64,000 nt of DNA. Source: Pseudomonas sp. UMAB-08 (lineage in GTDB: Bacteria; Pseudomonadota; Gammaproteobacteria; Pseudomonadales; Pseudomonadaceae). Within the stretch, counting starts at the first letter, position 1, and every line of letters begins with the position of its first letter. Positions 46,766 to 56,351 of the stretch are shown here, one piece after another. Both the position numbers and the translations under genes were made by a program. Under the pieces are notes generated by a model. The model was not told where the DNA came from and made no database searches. It was given only the letters and a program-made list of their open reading frames with translations. The stretch lies in contig NZ_LT607416.1 of the NCBI RefSeq assembly GCF_900095225.1, forward strand, positions 361,033 through 425,032. Reading direction: 5' to 3'.

Positions 46766-47646
46766 GCCTGTTGTACTCCCAGCCAGCCCTCGCGGCCACT
46801 CAGTACGCCACGTACCAATTGCCCTGCAGGCAGGCTACTGGCCTGGGCTGGCAGCAAGTTACCAAGAGGCTGGAAGACAATGTTTCGCAAGCTGGCCTGA
46901 GCCAGCAATTGACGGAAGTCGTTAGCCATCAGAATCCCTTCTACCTCTGCATGAACGGTATAGACATTCAGTCCGGTCGGGCTGAAGCGGTCGAGAATGA
47001 ATGCGTTGAAATCGCGGGCACTCAGATCAGGGCCAACGACCTCGTCAAACGTGGGTAAATCCACAGGGATTTGCGGCGTGCCCAGACTGCCGTCGGCCAA
47101 CCTCGGCCTGAACAGACTGTGCCCGCGACAATCACTGTTGTAGCGAAAGCCGAATGATTCCTTGGCCTGGACTATGCGCTCATCAGCGCGCCAGCCGGCG
47201 GCTGCAGAGCAGTCGACGGCGTGCCCGGTGATGTCGCTGAGGCAGTCCACTCCCCGACGAATCTGCTCGATCAACTCAGCGTCGCTCCAGCGCCCGGCAT
47301 TGGCTTGCCAGCCATGGTGATCCCAGGCGTGGAGGCCGACTTCATGACCGGCCTCCAGGGTTTGACGCATCAAGTGGCCAAGGTCACGCCCGATGGGTTT
47401 GCCCGGCCATGCGGTGCCGGCCACGAGAATGTCCCAGCCATACAGACTGGCTGCCCGTGAACGCAGCATTTTCCAGAGAAACTGAGGGCGGAAGAGACGC
47501 CATAAATGGCGCCCCATGTTGTCCGGACCGACACTGAAAAAAAAGGTCGCTTTTACCTGTGCCTCGTCGAGCATTTCCAGCAACCGGGGCACCCCCTCAC
47601 GGGTGCCTCGATAGGTGTCCACATCGATGCGGAGTCCTGCCTGCAT
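46762..47646 (-). CDS. arnD: ArnD, undecaprenyl-phosphate-formyl-Ara4N deformylase
   Basis: Removes the formyl group from undecaprenyl-phosphate-4-formamido-L-arabinose. The 294-residue NodB-type polysaccharide deacetylase has [19 protein letters not shown] at the N-terminus (metal-binding Asp), [14 protein letters not shown] with the metal-binding histidines, and a C-terminal [10 protein letters not shown]. The start codon overlaps the arnA stop by one base (TGATG). It is the fourth gene of the operon. Confidence 0.95.
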   Translation of the reverse strand: MQAGLRIDVDTYRGTREGVPRLLEMLDEAQVKATFFFSVGPDNMGRHLWRLFRPQFLWKMLRSRAASLYGWDILVAGTAWPGKPIGRDLGHLMRQTLEAGHEVGLHAWDHHGWQANAGRWSDAELIEQIRRGVDCLSDITGHAVDCSAAAGWRADERIVQAKESFGFRYNSDCRGHSLFRPRLADGSLGTPQIPVDLPTFDEVVGPDLSARDFNAFILDRFSPTGLNVYTVHAEVEGILMANDFRQLLAQASLRNIVFQPLGNLLPAQASSLPAGQLVRGVLSGREGWLGVQQA

Positions 47647-49637
47647 CAGCGTTTGTCCGCGATTTCGAGCATTGCTTCACGCAGGAAGAAGTCCAGGGTT
47701 TTGCCAATGGTTTCGCTCAGTTCGATGGTCGGGGCCCAGTCGATCAAGCGGCGAGCGTTGTCGATGCTTGGCTTGCGGTGGGTCACGTCCTGGTAGCCAG
47801 TGCCATAGAACGACTGGCTCTCGACGTCACGGAAACCGGCGAAAGGAGGGAAGTTCGAACGCAGTGGGTGAGCTTCGAACTGACGCAGCAGTTCTTCGCC
47901 CAACTGACGGATGCTCGCTTCGTTGTCCGGGTTGCCGATGTTGATGATCTGGCCGTTGCACTTGTCATCACGGTTTTCGATGATGCGTGCCAGGGCTTCG
48001 ATGCCATCAGCCACGTCGGTGAAGCAGCGTTTTTGAGCGCCGCCATCGACCAGACGAATCGGGGTGCCTTCCACCAGGTGCAGGATCAGTTGAGTGATTG
48101 CACGCGAGCTGCCGATCCGCGCCGAGTCCAGACGGTCCAGGCGTGGGCCCATCCAGTTGAATGGACGGAACAGGGTGAAGCGCAGGCCTTTCTGGCCATA
48201 AGCCCAGATCACCCGGTCGAGCAATTGCTTGGAAACCGAGTAAATCCAGCGTTGTTTGTTGATCGGACCCACGATGAGGTTAGACGTGTCTTCGTCGAAA
48301 TTCGGGTCGGTACACATCCCGTACACTTCGGAGGTCGACGGGAAGATCACGCGCTTGTCGTATTTCACGCAGTAGCGAACGGTCTTCAGGTTTTCTTCGA
48401 AGTCGAGTTCGAAGACGCGCAGTGGGTTGCGGGTGTATTCGATCGGCGTGGCGATGGCCACCAGCGGCAGCACGACATCACATTTTTTGATGTGATATTC
48501 GATCCACTCGGAGTGAATGCTGATGTCGCCTTCGACGAAGTGGAAGTTCGGGTGGCTGCGCAGTCGGTCGATGGCGTCGGAACCAATGTCCATGCCATAG
48601 ATTTCGTAGCGATCGTCTTGCAGCAGGCGCTCGGAAAGGTGGTTACCGATAAAGCCGTTGACGCCAAGAATCAGAACGCGGGTGCGACGCACGGCACGTG
48701 ACGACTCGCTGCCGACCATGCGCGAGCCTTCGACCAGACCCAGTTCGCGGGCCAGTTGCGGGCCGCTGAGGTAGAGCCCGGCATCGCCACGCTGACCTGC
48801 GGTGATCACCAGGGAGTCTTCGCCACAGGAGATGCGCAGAGGGTCGGAGCTGATCACCCGGCCCGGGGCTATCCCTTCATTACCGGCAACGACGTCGGCG
48901 CTCCAGACGATAAGCTTGTGCTCGCCAACCGGGCAGAACGCGCCAGGGTAGGGTTGAGTCACGGCGCGAACCAGGTTGAACAACTGTTCGGCAGGGCGCT
49001 TCCAGTCCAGCAGGCCGTCGGCCGGGGTGCGGCGTCCGAAGTAAGAAGCCTGCGTGTCGTCTTGAGGGGTTTCGGTCAACTTGCCCTGGGCAAGCAACGG
49101 CAGCGCTTCGCGCAACAGGTTGGCAGCCGACTCACGCAACTTGCCGTGCAGGGTCAGCGCGGTGTCGGAACGTTCGATGGCGACACGCTGTTGAGCCAGG
49201 ATAGCGCCAGCATCAGCGCGCTTGACCATGCGGTGCAGGGTCACGCCGGTTTCAGTTTCGCCGTTCACCAGCACCCAGTTGGCTGGGGCGCGGCCGCGAT
49301 AATGCGGGAGCAGGGAGCCGTGCAGGTTGAAAGCGCCTTTGCTTGCGCAGGCCAACAGTTGCTCACCCAGCAGATGGCGGTAGTAGAACGAGAACAGGTA
49401 GTCAACGTTGAGCTTGCTGATCCGTTCAATCCACAGAGGGTGGTTGGCGTCTTCCGGCGCGTGCACTGGAATACCTTTGCGTGCACACAATTGCGCGACC
49501 GAACCGTAGAAGGTGTTTTCCTTCGGGTCGTCGGCATGGGTAAACACGGCGGCGATTTCATAACCAGCGTTCAGAAGGGCTTCGATGCCAGCACAGCCAA
49601 TATCGTGGTAGGCAAAGACAACAGCTTTAGGATTCAT
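47646..49637 (-). CDS. arnA: ArnA, bifunctional UDP-Ara4N formyltransferase / UDP-glucuronate decarboxylase
   Basis: A 663-residue two-domain protein. The N-terminal formyltransferase (1-about 300) has [14 protein letters not shown] with Asn104 and His106 and the catalytic Asp142 in KRADAGAIL. The C-terminal dehydrogenase (about 315-663) has [17 protein letters not shown] and oxidatively decarboxylates UDP-glucuronate to the 4-keto sugar used by ArnB. The fusion matches E. coli ArnA in length (660). Overlaps arnC by four bases and arnD by one. Confidence 0.97.
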   Translation of the reverse strand: MNPKAVVFAYHDIGCAGIEALLNAGYEIAAVFTHADDPKENTFYGSVAQLCARKGIPVHAPEDANHPLWIERISKLNVDYLFSFYYRHLLGEQLLACASKGAFNLHGSLLPHYRGRAPANWVLVNGETETGVTLHRMVKRADAGAILAQQRVAIERSDTALTLHGKLRESAANLLREALPLLAQGKLTETPQDDTQASYFGRRTPADGLLDWKRPAEQLFNLVRAVTQPYPGAFCPVGEHKLIVWSADVVAGNEGIAPGRVISSDPLRISCGEDSLVITAGQRGDAGLYLSGPQLARELGLVEGSRMVGSESSRAVRRTRVLILGVNGFIGNHLSERLLQDDRYEIYGMDIGSDAIDRLRSHPNFHFVEGDISIHSEWIEYHIKKCDVVLPLVAIATPIEYTRNPLRVFELDFEENLKTVRYCVKYDKRVIFPSTSEVYGMCTDPNFDEDTSNLIVGPINKQRWIYSVSKQLLDRVIWAYGQKGLRFTLFRPFNWMGPRLDRLDSARIGSSRAITQLILHLVEGTPIRLVDGGAQKRCFTDVADGIEALARIIENRDDKCNGQIINIGNPDNEASIRQLGEELLRQFEAHPLRSNFPPFAGFRDVESQSFYGTGYQDVTHRKPSIDNARRLIDWAPTIELSETIGKTLDFFLREAMLEIADKR

Positions 49638-50650
49638 AACGTGACCTGATTGGAAGATGAAGACATGTTTGAGTCGTTAACGTTTACAGGGGCCGAAGCG
49701 GGTGGGCTGCGCAGCACTTTTTCGATGAAAAAGCGTGGGCGGGCTCTGACATCGCTGTACATCCGACCCAGGTATTCGCCCAATAGACCCATCCCTATGA
49801 ACTGTCCGCCGGTGAACACGAACAGCACAGCAAACAAAACGAAGGTGCCGTGACCGGCCCAGGGTGCGCCGAATATCAGGCGCAGGCCGATCAGCAAAAC
49901 GGCGAACAACACGCCCAGAAACGCCATGCTGAAACCGATGATGCTCAGCAAGCGCAAGGGGGTTGTGGTCATGCACGTGATCAAATCGAACATCAGGTTT
50001 ATCAGGCGCATCGGGCTATATTTGGATTCGCCATGCTCGCGCTCGGCGTGCTGAACCAGCACTTCAGTGGTGTGGCGCGCGAAGCTGTTGGCCAAAATCG
50101 GAATGAACGTACTGCGTTCGCGGCAGGCCAGCATGGCGTCGACGATGGTCCGTCGGTAAGCCCTTAGCATGCAGCCATAGTCGCTCATGGCCACGCCGGT
50201 GGAGCGCTGTACGGCAAGGTTGATCAAGCGCGACGGCCAACGGCGCCAGGCTGAATCCTGACGGTTGCTGCGCACGGTGCCCACCACGTCATAGCCGAGC
50301 TCGGCCTGGGCAACCAGGCGCGGAATTTCTTCCGGCGGGTTTTGCAGGTCGGCGTCCAGCGTGATGATCACATCGCCTTTGCATTGCTCGAAGCCCGCCA
50401 TGATTGCAGCGTGCTGGCCATAGTTGCGATTGAGGATCACCGCGACGATGGAGCTGCCTTCACGCTCTGAGGCGTCTTGGAGGATTTGCGCAGAGTTGTC
50501 GCGGCTGCCGTCGTCGACTAAAACGATTTCAAATTCATGGTGCAACTGTGCGCAGGCAGCTTCGGTCCGGCGCAGTAGCTCCGGCAGGCTCTGCTCTTCG
50601 TTATAGACCGGGATGACGATCGAAACGCACTGAATCGGATAAGGTTTCAC
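49634..50650 (-). CDS. arnC: ArnC, undecaprenyl-phosphate 4-deoxy-4-formamido-L-arabinose transferase
   Basis: Transfers formyl-Ara4N from UDP to undecaprenyl phosphate. The 338-residue family-2 glycosyltransferase has [18 protein letters not shown], a donor motif [19 protein letters not shown] (DAD) and two C-terminal membrane helices (about 235-260 and 268-290, [20 protein letters not shown] and [18 protein letters not shown]). Overlaps arnB and arnA by four bases. Confidence 0.96.
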   Translation of the reverse strand: MKPYPIQCVSIVIPVYNEEQSLPELLRRTEAACAQLHHEFEIVLVDDGSRDNSAQILQDASEREGSSIVAVILNRNYGQHAAIMAGFEQCKGDVIITLDADLQNPPEEIPRLVAQAELGYDVVGTVRSNRQDSAWRRWPSRLINLAVQRSTGVAMSDYGCMLRAYRRTIVDAMLACRERSTFIPILANSFARHTTEVLVQHAEREHGESKYSPMRLINLMFDLITCMTTTPLRLLSIIGFSMAFLGVLFAVLLIGLRLIFGAPWAGHGTFVLFAVLFVFTGGQFIGMGLLGEYLGRMYSDVRARPRFFIEKVLRSPPASAPVNVNDSNMSSSSNQVTL

Positions 50651-51795
50651 AGGCTTCGTTCCAGAGTGGTTTCAATAGCGCAAGCGACGCGCTCGACGTC
50701 GTCGAGGGTCATGTCGGGAAACAGCGGGATCGAGCACAGGCGCGCCGAGTTCCATTCGGTGTTGGGCAAATGGATCGACGGAAAGCGCTTGCGGTAATAG
50801 GTGTGCAGGTGAGTAGCGATAAAGTGAATGCCGGTGCCGATGTTCTGCTCCTGCAAGCCCTTCATGAATGCTTCTCGGTCCACGCCACAGCGCTCGGCGT
50901 CGATGCGCAGGATGAACAAGTGCCAGGCATGCTGCTGGGGATAATCTGGTTGGTGTAGCGGCTGGACGGGCAACCCTTCCAGACGCTTGAGGTAGGCCTG
51001 CGCCAGGACCTCGCGCTTGGCATTGATCTCGTCGAGACGCTTGAGCTGAACCAGCGCGATGGCTGCGTTCATGTCGGCCAGGTTGTACTTGAAGCCTGGC
51101 TCGATAACCATCGCCTGCGGTTTGCGGCCATGGGTCATACGGTCGTAGGCATCCACGCCAAGTCCGTGGAACTTGAGCATGCGTACCCGGTTGGCGAGGT
51201 TCTCGTCATCACTGACGAACATTGCCCCTTCTGCGCAGGTCATGTTTTTGATCGCGTGGAACGAAAAAATCGCGGTGCCTTGCGCGCCGACCTGGCGGCC
51301 ACGGTAAAGCGTGCCAGCCGCGTGAGCAGCATCTTCGATTACCGGGATGCCGTGACGCTCAGCCAGCGCGTAGAGGGGGTCCAGATCAAAGGCGGCCCCG
51401 GCGTAATGCACCGGGATGATCGCTTTGGTTCGTGGGGTGATCGCGGCTTCAATGGCGGCAAGGTCGCTCATCAGGGTGTCGCGGTCCACGTCCACGAATA
51501 CCGGGGTCGCGCCGAGCAAACAGATCATGTTGGCGGTGGACACCCAAGTCTGCGACGGCGTAATGACTTCGTCGCCCGGACCAATGCCCAGCGCAAGTAG
51601 CGTCACGTGCATGGCGCCCGTGGCGGAAGACAGCGCAACAGCGTGACGAGCGCCCACGTGCTCGGCAAACTTTTGCTCGAGCTCCTGGTTTTTCGGGCCG
51701 GTGGTAATCCAGCCGGAGCGTAAGACCTGCTCGACGGCGGCAATTTCCTCGTCACCGATACTTGGGCGGGAAAAGGGCAGGAAACTTTGATTCAT
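50647..51795 (-). CDS. arnB: ArnB, UDP-4-amino-4-deoxy-L-arabinose aminotransferase
   Basis: A PLP-dependent sugar aminotransferase (DegT/DnrJ/EryC1 family) making UDP-L-Ara4N from the ArnA product. The 382-residue protein starts [20 protein letters not shown] after Met. The PLP lysine is in [16 protein letters not shown]. Start 51795 has GAGGAT about four to nine bases upstream and a better N-terminus than the longer alternative at 51855. It is the first gene of arnBCADTEF-ugd, so the operon promoter should lie in the 51.8-52.5 kb gap; no box for PhoP or PmrA could be defended. Confidence 0.95.
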   Translation of the reverse strand: MNQSFLPFSRPSIGDEEIAAVEQVLRSGWITTGPKNQELEQKFAEHVGARHAVALSSATGAMHVTLLALGIGPGDEVITPSQTWVSTANMICLLGATPVFVDVDRDTLMSDLAAIEAAITPRTKAIIPVHYAGAAFDLDPLYALAERHGIPVIEDAAHAAGTLYRGRQVGAQGTAIFSFHAIKNMTCAEGAMFVSDDENLANRVRMLKFHGLGVDAYDRMTHGRKPQAMVIEPGFKYNLADMNAAIALVQLKRLDEINAKREVLAQAYLKRLEGLPVQPLHQPDYPQQHAWHLFILRIDAERCGVDREAFMKGLQEQNIGTGIHFIATHLHTYYRKRFPSIHLPNTEWNSARLCSIPLFPDMTLDDVERVACAIETTLERSL

Positions 51796-52531
51796 AGGAT
51801 CCTCTAGCGCAGGAAAGCATTGCGGCTTGAGACACGGGCCGTCTGCAATATCCACAGATACTGTTTACTTTGAAAATACGGGGGCCGCGCTGACAGGGTC
51901 GGTAACGGCGCCGCGACACAATGTTCGCGTAAAGCATAGTTCAGGAATAGTGAAAATTACGTTTATCTTCAGCGTGATGGCGCGAACTCTTTTACATGAG
52001 CGTTTTGCGGGGCTGCGAGCGCAGGGCGATCCGCACGAGACGCTTTAATGGGAAAAGGTGCAACAGCAGCACGCGCGTTAAGCTAGTTCAGTAGAATATC
52101 GAGTCCGCGTGCAGAGTGTACTGTCAGACCTTGCCCACAATAGCGGACCGAACCTGAACAAATACTGTCCATCCGATGGCAAATATTTTTGCATCGTGCC
52201 CTGTGATGTGTTGAATACAGCCGGTGTGCCTGAGGTCGTTCATTGCGCGGGCAAAAAAGCTTTTCTGGCGTTACTTGTTTACGATCCTGTGCAAATCAGT
52301 TAATAGGCCTGCTCTGTAGAAGGTGAACGAATAATCGTTCTCGTTACGTCGCCAGGGTCGGCAAATGCGAAGTAGAGTTATTACCCTGCTCTTGCACTCA
52401 AGCGCATTGAGTTGGCCGCGCTTGAAGTGCCGCGGCGTGCAAGGGTATAGCGTTAATATGTCAGTTTGAAGGTATGCGATTGTCTGGGTGCATGCATTTG
52501 ACTGTTAGTGGACGACGAGGAAGACCGTTTT
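51796..52531. other. 736-base divergent intergenic region between arnB and the antiporter gene
   Basis: A notably AT-richer stretch that must hold the arn promoter (minus strand) and that of the antiporter (plus). GAACGA-ATAA-TCGTTC at 52325-52340 is a perfect 6-bp-arm inverted repeat that could be an operator. Short open frames (for example 52109-52303 plus strand) have no ribosome-binding site or family and were not called. No RNA gene or REP seen. Confidence 0.6.
52325..52340. promoter_or_regulatory. Inverted repeat, possible operator of the antiporter gene
   Basis: GAACGA and TCGTTC are perfect complements around ATAA. It is about 190 bases before the antiporter start. The regulator is unknown. 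Confidence 0.3.
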
Positions 52532-54178
52532 ATGCAAACAGCCTATACCGTCCTCATTTTGCTGATGCTGGTCGGTGTGTCGCGGTTAGTGGCCCGGTTG
52601 ATTCCGTTGCCGTTGCCGCTGTTACAGATCGCTGCCGGGGCGTTGCTGGCTTGGCCGACGCTGGGTTTGCATGTTGCGCTCGACCCTGAGCTGTTTTTGT
52701 TCTTGTTTCTGCCGCCGCTGCTGTTCTCGGATGGTTGGCGCATGCCCAAGCGTGAGTTATGGCGTTTTCGTGGGCCGATTCTTACCTTGGCGGTGGGGCT
52801 GGTGTTGTTCACGGTGGTGGGCGCCGGTTTCTTTATCCATTGGCTGATACCGACCATCCCTTTGCCGGTGGCCTTCGCCCTGGCGGCCGTGCTGTCGCCG
52901 ACCGATGCCGTGGCGGTGTCGGCGATTGCCCAGGATCGGCTGCCCGCGCCGATTATGCATATGCTTCAGGGCGAGGCCTTGATGAACGATGCCTCCGGCC
53001 TGGTGACTTTCAAATTTGCGTTGGCGGCGGCGGTGACGGGGGTGTTCTCACTGGCCAATGCCAGCCTGACATTTGTCCTGGTCGCCTGCGGCGGCTTGGC
53101 CATCGGTGTGGCGCTGAGCTGGCTGGTGGGGCGTTTGCGTGGCTGGATGATTGCCCGTGGCTGGGATGACCCTGCGACCCATGTCGTGTTCATGTTGCTC
53201 CTGCCCTTCGCGGCCTATGTACTGGCTGAACGCTTGGGCGCTTCGGGGATCCTCTCGGCCGTGGCCGCCGGGATGATGCAGAGCTGGCTCGATCTGTTGC
53301 CGCGTCAGACCAGTACGCGCCTGCTCAATCGTAGCGTCTGGGCGCTGTTGGAATTTGCCTTCAATGGCTTGATCTTCCTGCTGCTGGGCCTGCAGTTTCC
53401 GGACATCATTAAGGCCGTCGCCAGCCATGAAGTGTCGCTCTGGCCAACCCTGTTGTGGCGTTGCCTGGATGTACTGGCGATTTTTATGGTGTTGTTGGCG
53501 TTACGTTATGTGTGGGTGCAGAGCATCTGGAGGCTGATGGTCGGCTTGCGGCGCTGGGGGGATCGTGGCGAGTCATCGCTTGAGCTGACGGCACGCTCTG
53601 CCTGGCTGCTGACCGTGGGTGGGGTGCGAGGGGCCGTGACGTTGGCGGGTGTGATGTCCGTGCCGCTGTTGATCGGCGCAGGGGTAGACTTTCCTGAGCG
53701 TGACCTGCTGATTTTTATCGCCGCTGGCGTCATTCTGCTGTCATTGATTGCGGCCTGCATCGCCTTGCCATTGTTGCTGCGCGGCGTGGCTAAAAGCCCG
53801 GACCACGCGATGAAGCGCGAAGTTAGAGACGCCTGGAAGCGTACCGCTGAAGCGGCGATTCACGCACTGGAAGCTGAAGAGCTGGCCGACACGAGCGTCA
53901 CCCCCGACGCTGCGCAAGCCGCCTTGGCGATGGAAGTCAAAGCGCGGATCATGTCCGAATATCGCCATCACCTCGAGGTGTTCAACGACACCTCCGAAGC
54001 GCAGGCGCTGGCCTGGCAAATGGATCAGCTGGAGCGACGCCTGCGCCTGCACGCGTTGCGCGCGCAGCGCCTGGAGCTCTATAGCCTGCGCCGTCATCAC
54101 CGGATCGGCGACGACGCGCTGCGTCAGATATTGGGTGAGTTGGACCTGAGTGAGGCGAATCTGGGGCCGGTTAAATAG
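52532..54178 (+). CDS. CPA1-family Na+/H+ antiporter
   Basis: A 548-residue inner-membrane cation:proton antiporter with about 12 membrane helices in the first 420 residues, and a cytoplasmic helical tail (about 425-548). Family marks: LPPLLFSDGW near the second helix, the unwound AAVLSPTDAVAVSAI, and the catalytic region GEALMNDASGLVTFKFAL with the Asn-Asp pair typical of electroneutral CPA1/NhaP proteins. GAGGAAG stands nine bases before the ATG; the frame extends eight codons upstream to a GTG. It keeps the position of PA3660 between dapD and dapC, as I recall it. Ion specificity (Na+, K+) cannot be read from the sequence. Confidence 0.92.
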   Translation: MQTAYTVLILLMLVGVSRLVARLIPLPLPLLQIAAGALLAWPTLGLHVALDPELFLFLFLPPLLFSDGWRMPKRELWRFRGPILTLAVGLVLFTVVGAGFFIHWLIPTIPLPVAFALAAVLSPTDAVAVSAIAQDRLPAPIMHMLQGEALMNDASGLVTFKFALAAAVTGVFSLANASLTFVLVACGGLAIGVALSWLVGRLRGWMIARGWDDPATHVVFMLLLPFAAYVLAERLGASGILSAVAAGMMQSWLDLLPRQTSTRLLNRSVWALLEFAFNGLIFLLLGLQFPDIIKAVASHEVSLWPTLLWRCLDVLAIFMVLLALRYVWVQSIWRLMVGLRRWGDRGESSLELTARSAWLLTVGGVRGAVTLAGVMSVPLLIGAGVDFPERDLLIFIAAGVILLSLIAACIALPLLLRGVAKSPDHAMKREVRDAWKRTAEAAIHALEAEELADTSVTPDAAQAALAMEVKARIMSEYRHHLEVFNDTSEAQALAWQMDQLERRLRLHALRAQRLELYSLRRHHRIGDDALRQILGELDLSEANLGPVK

Positions 54179-54185
54179 CCATCAA

Positions 54186-54203
54186 CTTATCCTTTTGGAT
54201 AAG
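54186..54203. terminator. Small hairpin at the convergent ends of antiporter and protease genes
   Basis: CTTATCC-TTTT-GGATAAG is a perfect 7-bp stem that starts 8 bases after the antiporter stop and includes the stop codon of the protease gene. It is a short stem and may be a weak terminator for either gene. Confidence 0.4.
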
Positions 54204-54933
54204 CCTTGCGCATGAAGGCTTTGTCTTTATCGCTGATCATCGTATTGAGGCCCACTTCCCAATCGCCGATCGTAATGGTGTTGGGCACCGGATAATGCAT
54301 GATCGACTGCTTGTCGTAAGCGGTGTAGGTCGTTTTGTTCGATTCGAATGTGTGGAGCACCGATTCATCGACGTCTTCGACGGAATGACCGGCCTTCGCG
54401 TAGTGGTCGTACACCTTTGGCACGTCCCAGGGAATATCGGCTTCCGGGTGCTGATGTTCATGCTCGGCCCCCAGTGCATGGCCAAACTCGTGCATGGCGG
54501 TGTATTGGAACTTCGGGTCTGATGGTTTGACACCCAGCACCATCGTTGGAGTCCACGTGTCGTTGGCTTTGGCATCGGTCCCGATCAGGGTGTAGTTCGC
54601 GCTTGAGTCAGTCGTGATTCGGATGTCACCTTTACCGTAGCCCGGTGTGCCTTCCCGGCCATCGATAAACTCGAACATCAGGTTTACAAAGGGTTGCCAC
54701 TGGTTGATAGCGGCAATAATGGCTTGTTTGTGGGGTTCGGACAGGTCGTTATCGGTAAAGCCGATTTTCAAGGTGCGGCCATTGGCCCAGAACCTGGAGA
54801 AATGCCCGGCGGCGCGCTTGCGGCGACTGCCTGGAACGGATACCTCGGCATTGTCAGGATTCTCTTCGATGGCAGCCTCGTATGAGGCCTGCTGATCCTT
54901 CAAGTGCCTCATGGCGCACAGTATGTCGTTCAT
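54187..54933 (-). CDS. Metzincin-type zinc metalloprotease (M12A-like), no signal peptide
   Basis: A 248-residue protein with the metzincin zinc motif HEFGHALGAEH (His148, Glu149, His152, His158) and Met-turn SIMHYP (Met212). It resembles astacin-like M12A proteases, which are usually secreted. Here no signal peptide or membrane span precedes the catalytic domain; the N-terminal region is charged (about 20-50, with SRRKRAAGHF, a possible pro-region). It starts at 54933 with AGGAGG six bases upstream. The stop lies 8 bases from the antiporter stop. Secretion by a type I route or a cytoplasmic role are both open. Confidence 0.85.
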   Translation of the reverse strand: MNDILCAMRHLKDQQASYEAAIEENPDNAEVSVPGSRRKRAAGHFSRFWANGRTLKIGFTDNDLSEPHKQAIIAAINQWQPFVNLMFEFIDGREGTPGYGKGDIRITTDSSANYTLIGTDAKANDTWTPTMVLGVKPSDPKFQYTAMHEFGHALGAEHEHQHPEADIPWDVPKVYDHYAKAGHSVEDVDESVLHTFESNKTTYTAYDKQSIMHYPVPNTITIGDWEVGLNTMISDKDKAFMRKAYPKG

Positions 54934-55070
54934 AATGAAACCTCCTTGTTGATGAGGTTTCATTGTTTTCCAAAAAAAAACCGCAGTGTCTATACATGTC
55001 TACTGCAAAGGTGCTTTCGGCGTCCGGTAGCGTACGGTGCGCCACAGCGATTGGCTGTGACGCGAATTCA

Positions 55071-56264
55071 TCAACGCTTGATGAAATCCCGAATACGCGT
55101 GGCCGCTTCGACACATTCGGCCAGAGGTGCAACCAGCGCCATGCGTACACGTCCGGCGCCGGGGTTGAAGCCGTCGACTTCGCGGGACAGGTAGGAGCCC
55201 GGCACCACGGTGACATGCTCGGCGACATACAGGTCGCGGCAGAATTCAGTGTCATCGGTCCCGACATTCGGCCACAGATAAAAACCACCGTCGGGGCGCT
55301 GTACGTCGAGCACCGGGGCGAGGATCTCCAGCACAGCGTCGAACTTCTCCCGATACAGCGTACGATTGGCGCGTACGTGCTCTTCGTCATTCCACGCGGC
55401 AATACTCGCCAGTTGGGTTTGAACCGGCATGGCGCAACCGTGATAGGTGCGATAGAGCAAAAAAGCTTTAAGGATGTCGGCATCGCCGGCCACGAAACCT
55501 GAGCGCAAACCAGGCAGGTTCGAGCGCTTGGACAGGCTGTGAAATACCACGCAGCGTTTGAAGTCTTTGCGGCCCAAGGCCACACATGCGCTCAGCAGAC
55601 CTGGCGGCGGAGTCTGTTCGTCGAAGTACAACTCGCTGTAGCACTCGTCGGCGGCGATCACAAAATCATATTCGTCAGCCAGGGCGATCAGCTTTTTCAA
55701 GGTTTCCAGCGGTACCAGCGCGCCAGTCGGGTTGCCGGGCGAACACAGGAACAGGATCTGGCAGCGCTTCCAGACGTCTGCGGACACCGCATCGAAATCC
55801 GGGTTAAAACCATTTTCCGCCAGGCAGGGCAGGTAATGCGGCTGTGCGCCGGCCAGCAAGGCTGCGCCTTCATAGATTTGATAGAACGGGTTGGGGCTGA
55901 CCACCAGTGCGTCGTCGCTGCGGTTGACCACGGTCTGGGTGAAGGCGAACAAAGCTTCGCGAGTCCCGTTGACCGGTAACACATGACGCGCCGGGTCGAG
56001 CCAGCCGGTTGGCACGTCAAAACGGCGTTCACACCAGGCGGTGATGGCTTCGCGCAGCGCCGGGATGCCGAGGGTGGTCGGATAGACCGCCATTTGATCG
56101 AGATTGGCGGCCAACGTTTCAGCGACGAACGCTGGCGAGCGGTGTTTCGGCTCGCCGATGGACAGCGCGACAGGGCGTTTGTCGGCATTGGGCGTCACGC
56201 TGCCAAGTAAGGCGCGGAGCTTTTCGAAAGGGTAGGGCTGGAGCTGCTGCAAGGCATTGTTCAT
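55071..56264 (-). CDS. dapC: Succinyldiaminopimelate transaminase
   Basis: A PLP class I aminotransferase that uses glutamate to make N-succinyl-L,L-DAP from the 2-amino-6-oxo intermediate. The 397-residue protein has the PLP lysine in SLSKRSNLPGLRSGF, NPTGALVPLE and a C-terminal ATRIRDFIKR. Placement downstream of glnD is the Pseudomonas arrangement I recall. With dapD and dapE also in this window, three of the succinylase steps are encoded nearby. Confidence 0.93.
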   Translation of the reverse strand: MNNALQQLQPYPFEKLRALLGSVTPNADKRPVALSIGEPKHRSPAFVAETLAANLDQMAVYPTTLGIPALREAITAWCERRFDVPTGWLDPARHVLPVNGTREALFAFTQTVVNRSDDALVVSPNPFYQIYEGAALLAGAQPHYLPCLAENGFNPDFDAVSADVWKRCQILFLCSPGNPTGALVPLETLKKLIALADEYDFVIAADECYSELYFDEQTPPPGLLSACVALGRKDFKRCVVFHSLSKRSNLPGLRSGFVAGDADILKAFLLYRTYHGCAMPVQTQLASIAAWNDEEHVRANRTLYREKFDAVLEILAPVLDVQRPDGGFYLWPNVGTDDTEFCRDLYVAEHVTVVPGSYLSREVDGFNPGAGRVRMALVAPLAECVEAATRIRDFIKR

Positions 56265-56287
56265 GGGGTGTGGGTCTCAGTGAACGT

Positions 56288-56311
56288 GGCGCCCGGGAGT
56301 GGCCGGGCGCC
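56288..56311 (-). terminator. Hairpin between glnD and dapC
   Basis: GGCGCCCGG and CCGGGCGCC form a perfect 9-bp stem around six bases, between the glnD stop and the dapC start. No T tract follows on the minus strand, so attenuation or RNA stabilisation is as likely as termination. Confidence 0.45.
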
Positions 56312-56351
56312 GTTGAGTCGAAACGTAAAGGTGGGCATGCAGTGGCGTCAT

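Noticed and set aside
47559..48701. Plus-strand open frame of 380 codons over arnA-arnD
   Set aside because: Antisense to well-conserved arn genes; no ribosome-binding site or domain.
51890..52100. Possible PhoP or PmrA boxes upstream of arnB (TTAAG/TTCAG-like pieces)
   Set aside because: Half-sites are imperfect and wrongly spaced, and the consensus for these regulators in this genus could not be stated with confidence.
52109..52303. Possible 64-codon gene in the arnB-antiporter gap
   Set aside because: No ribosome-binding site, no known family and no neighbour support. Kept as gap content only.
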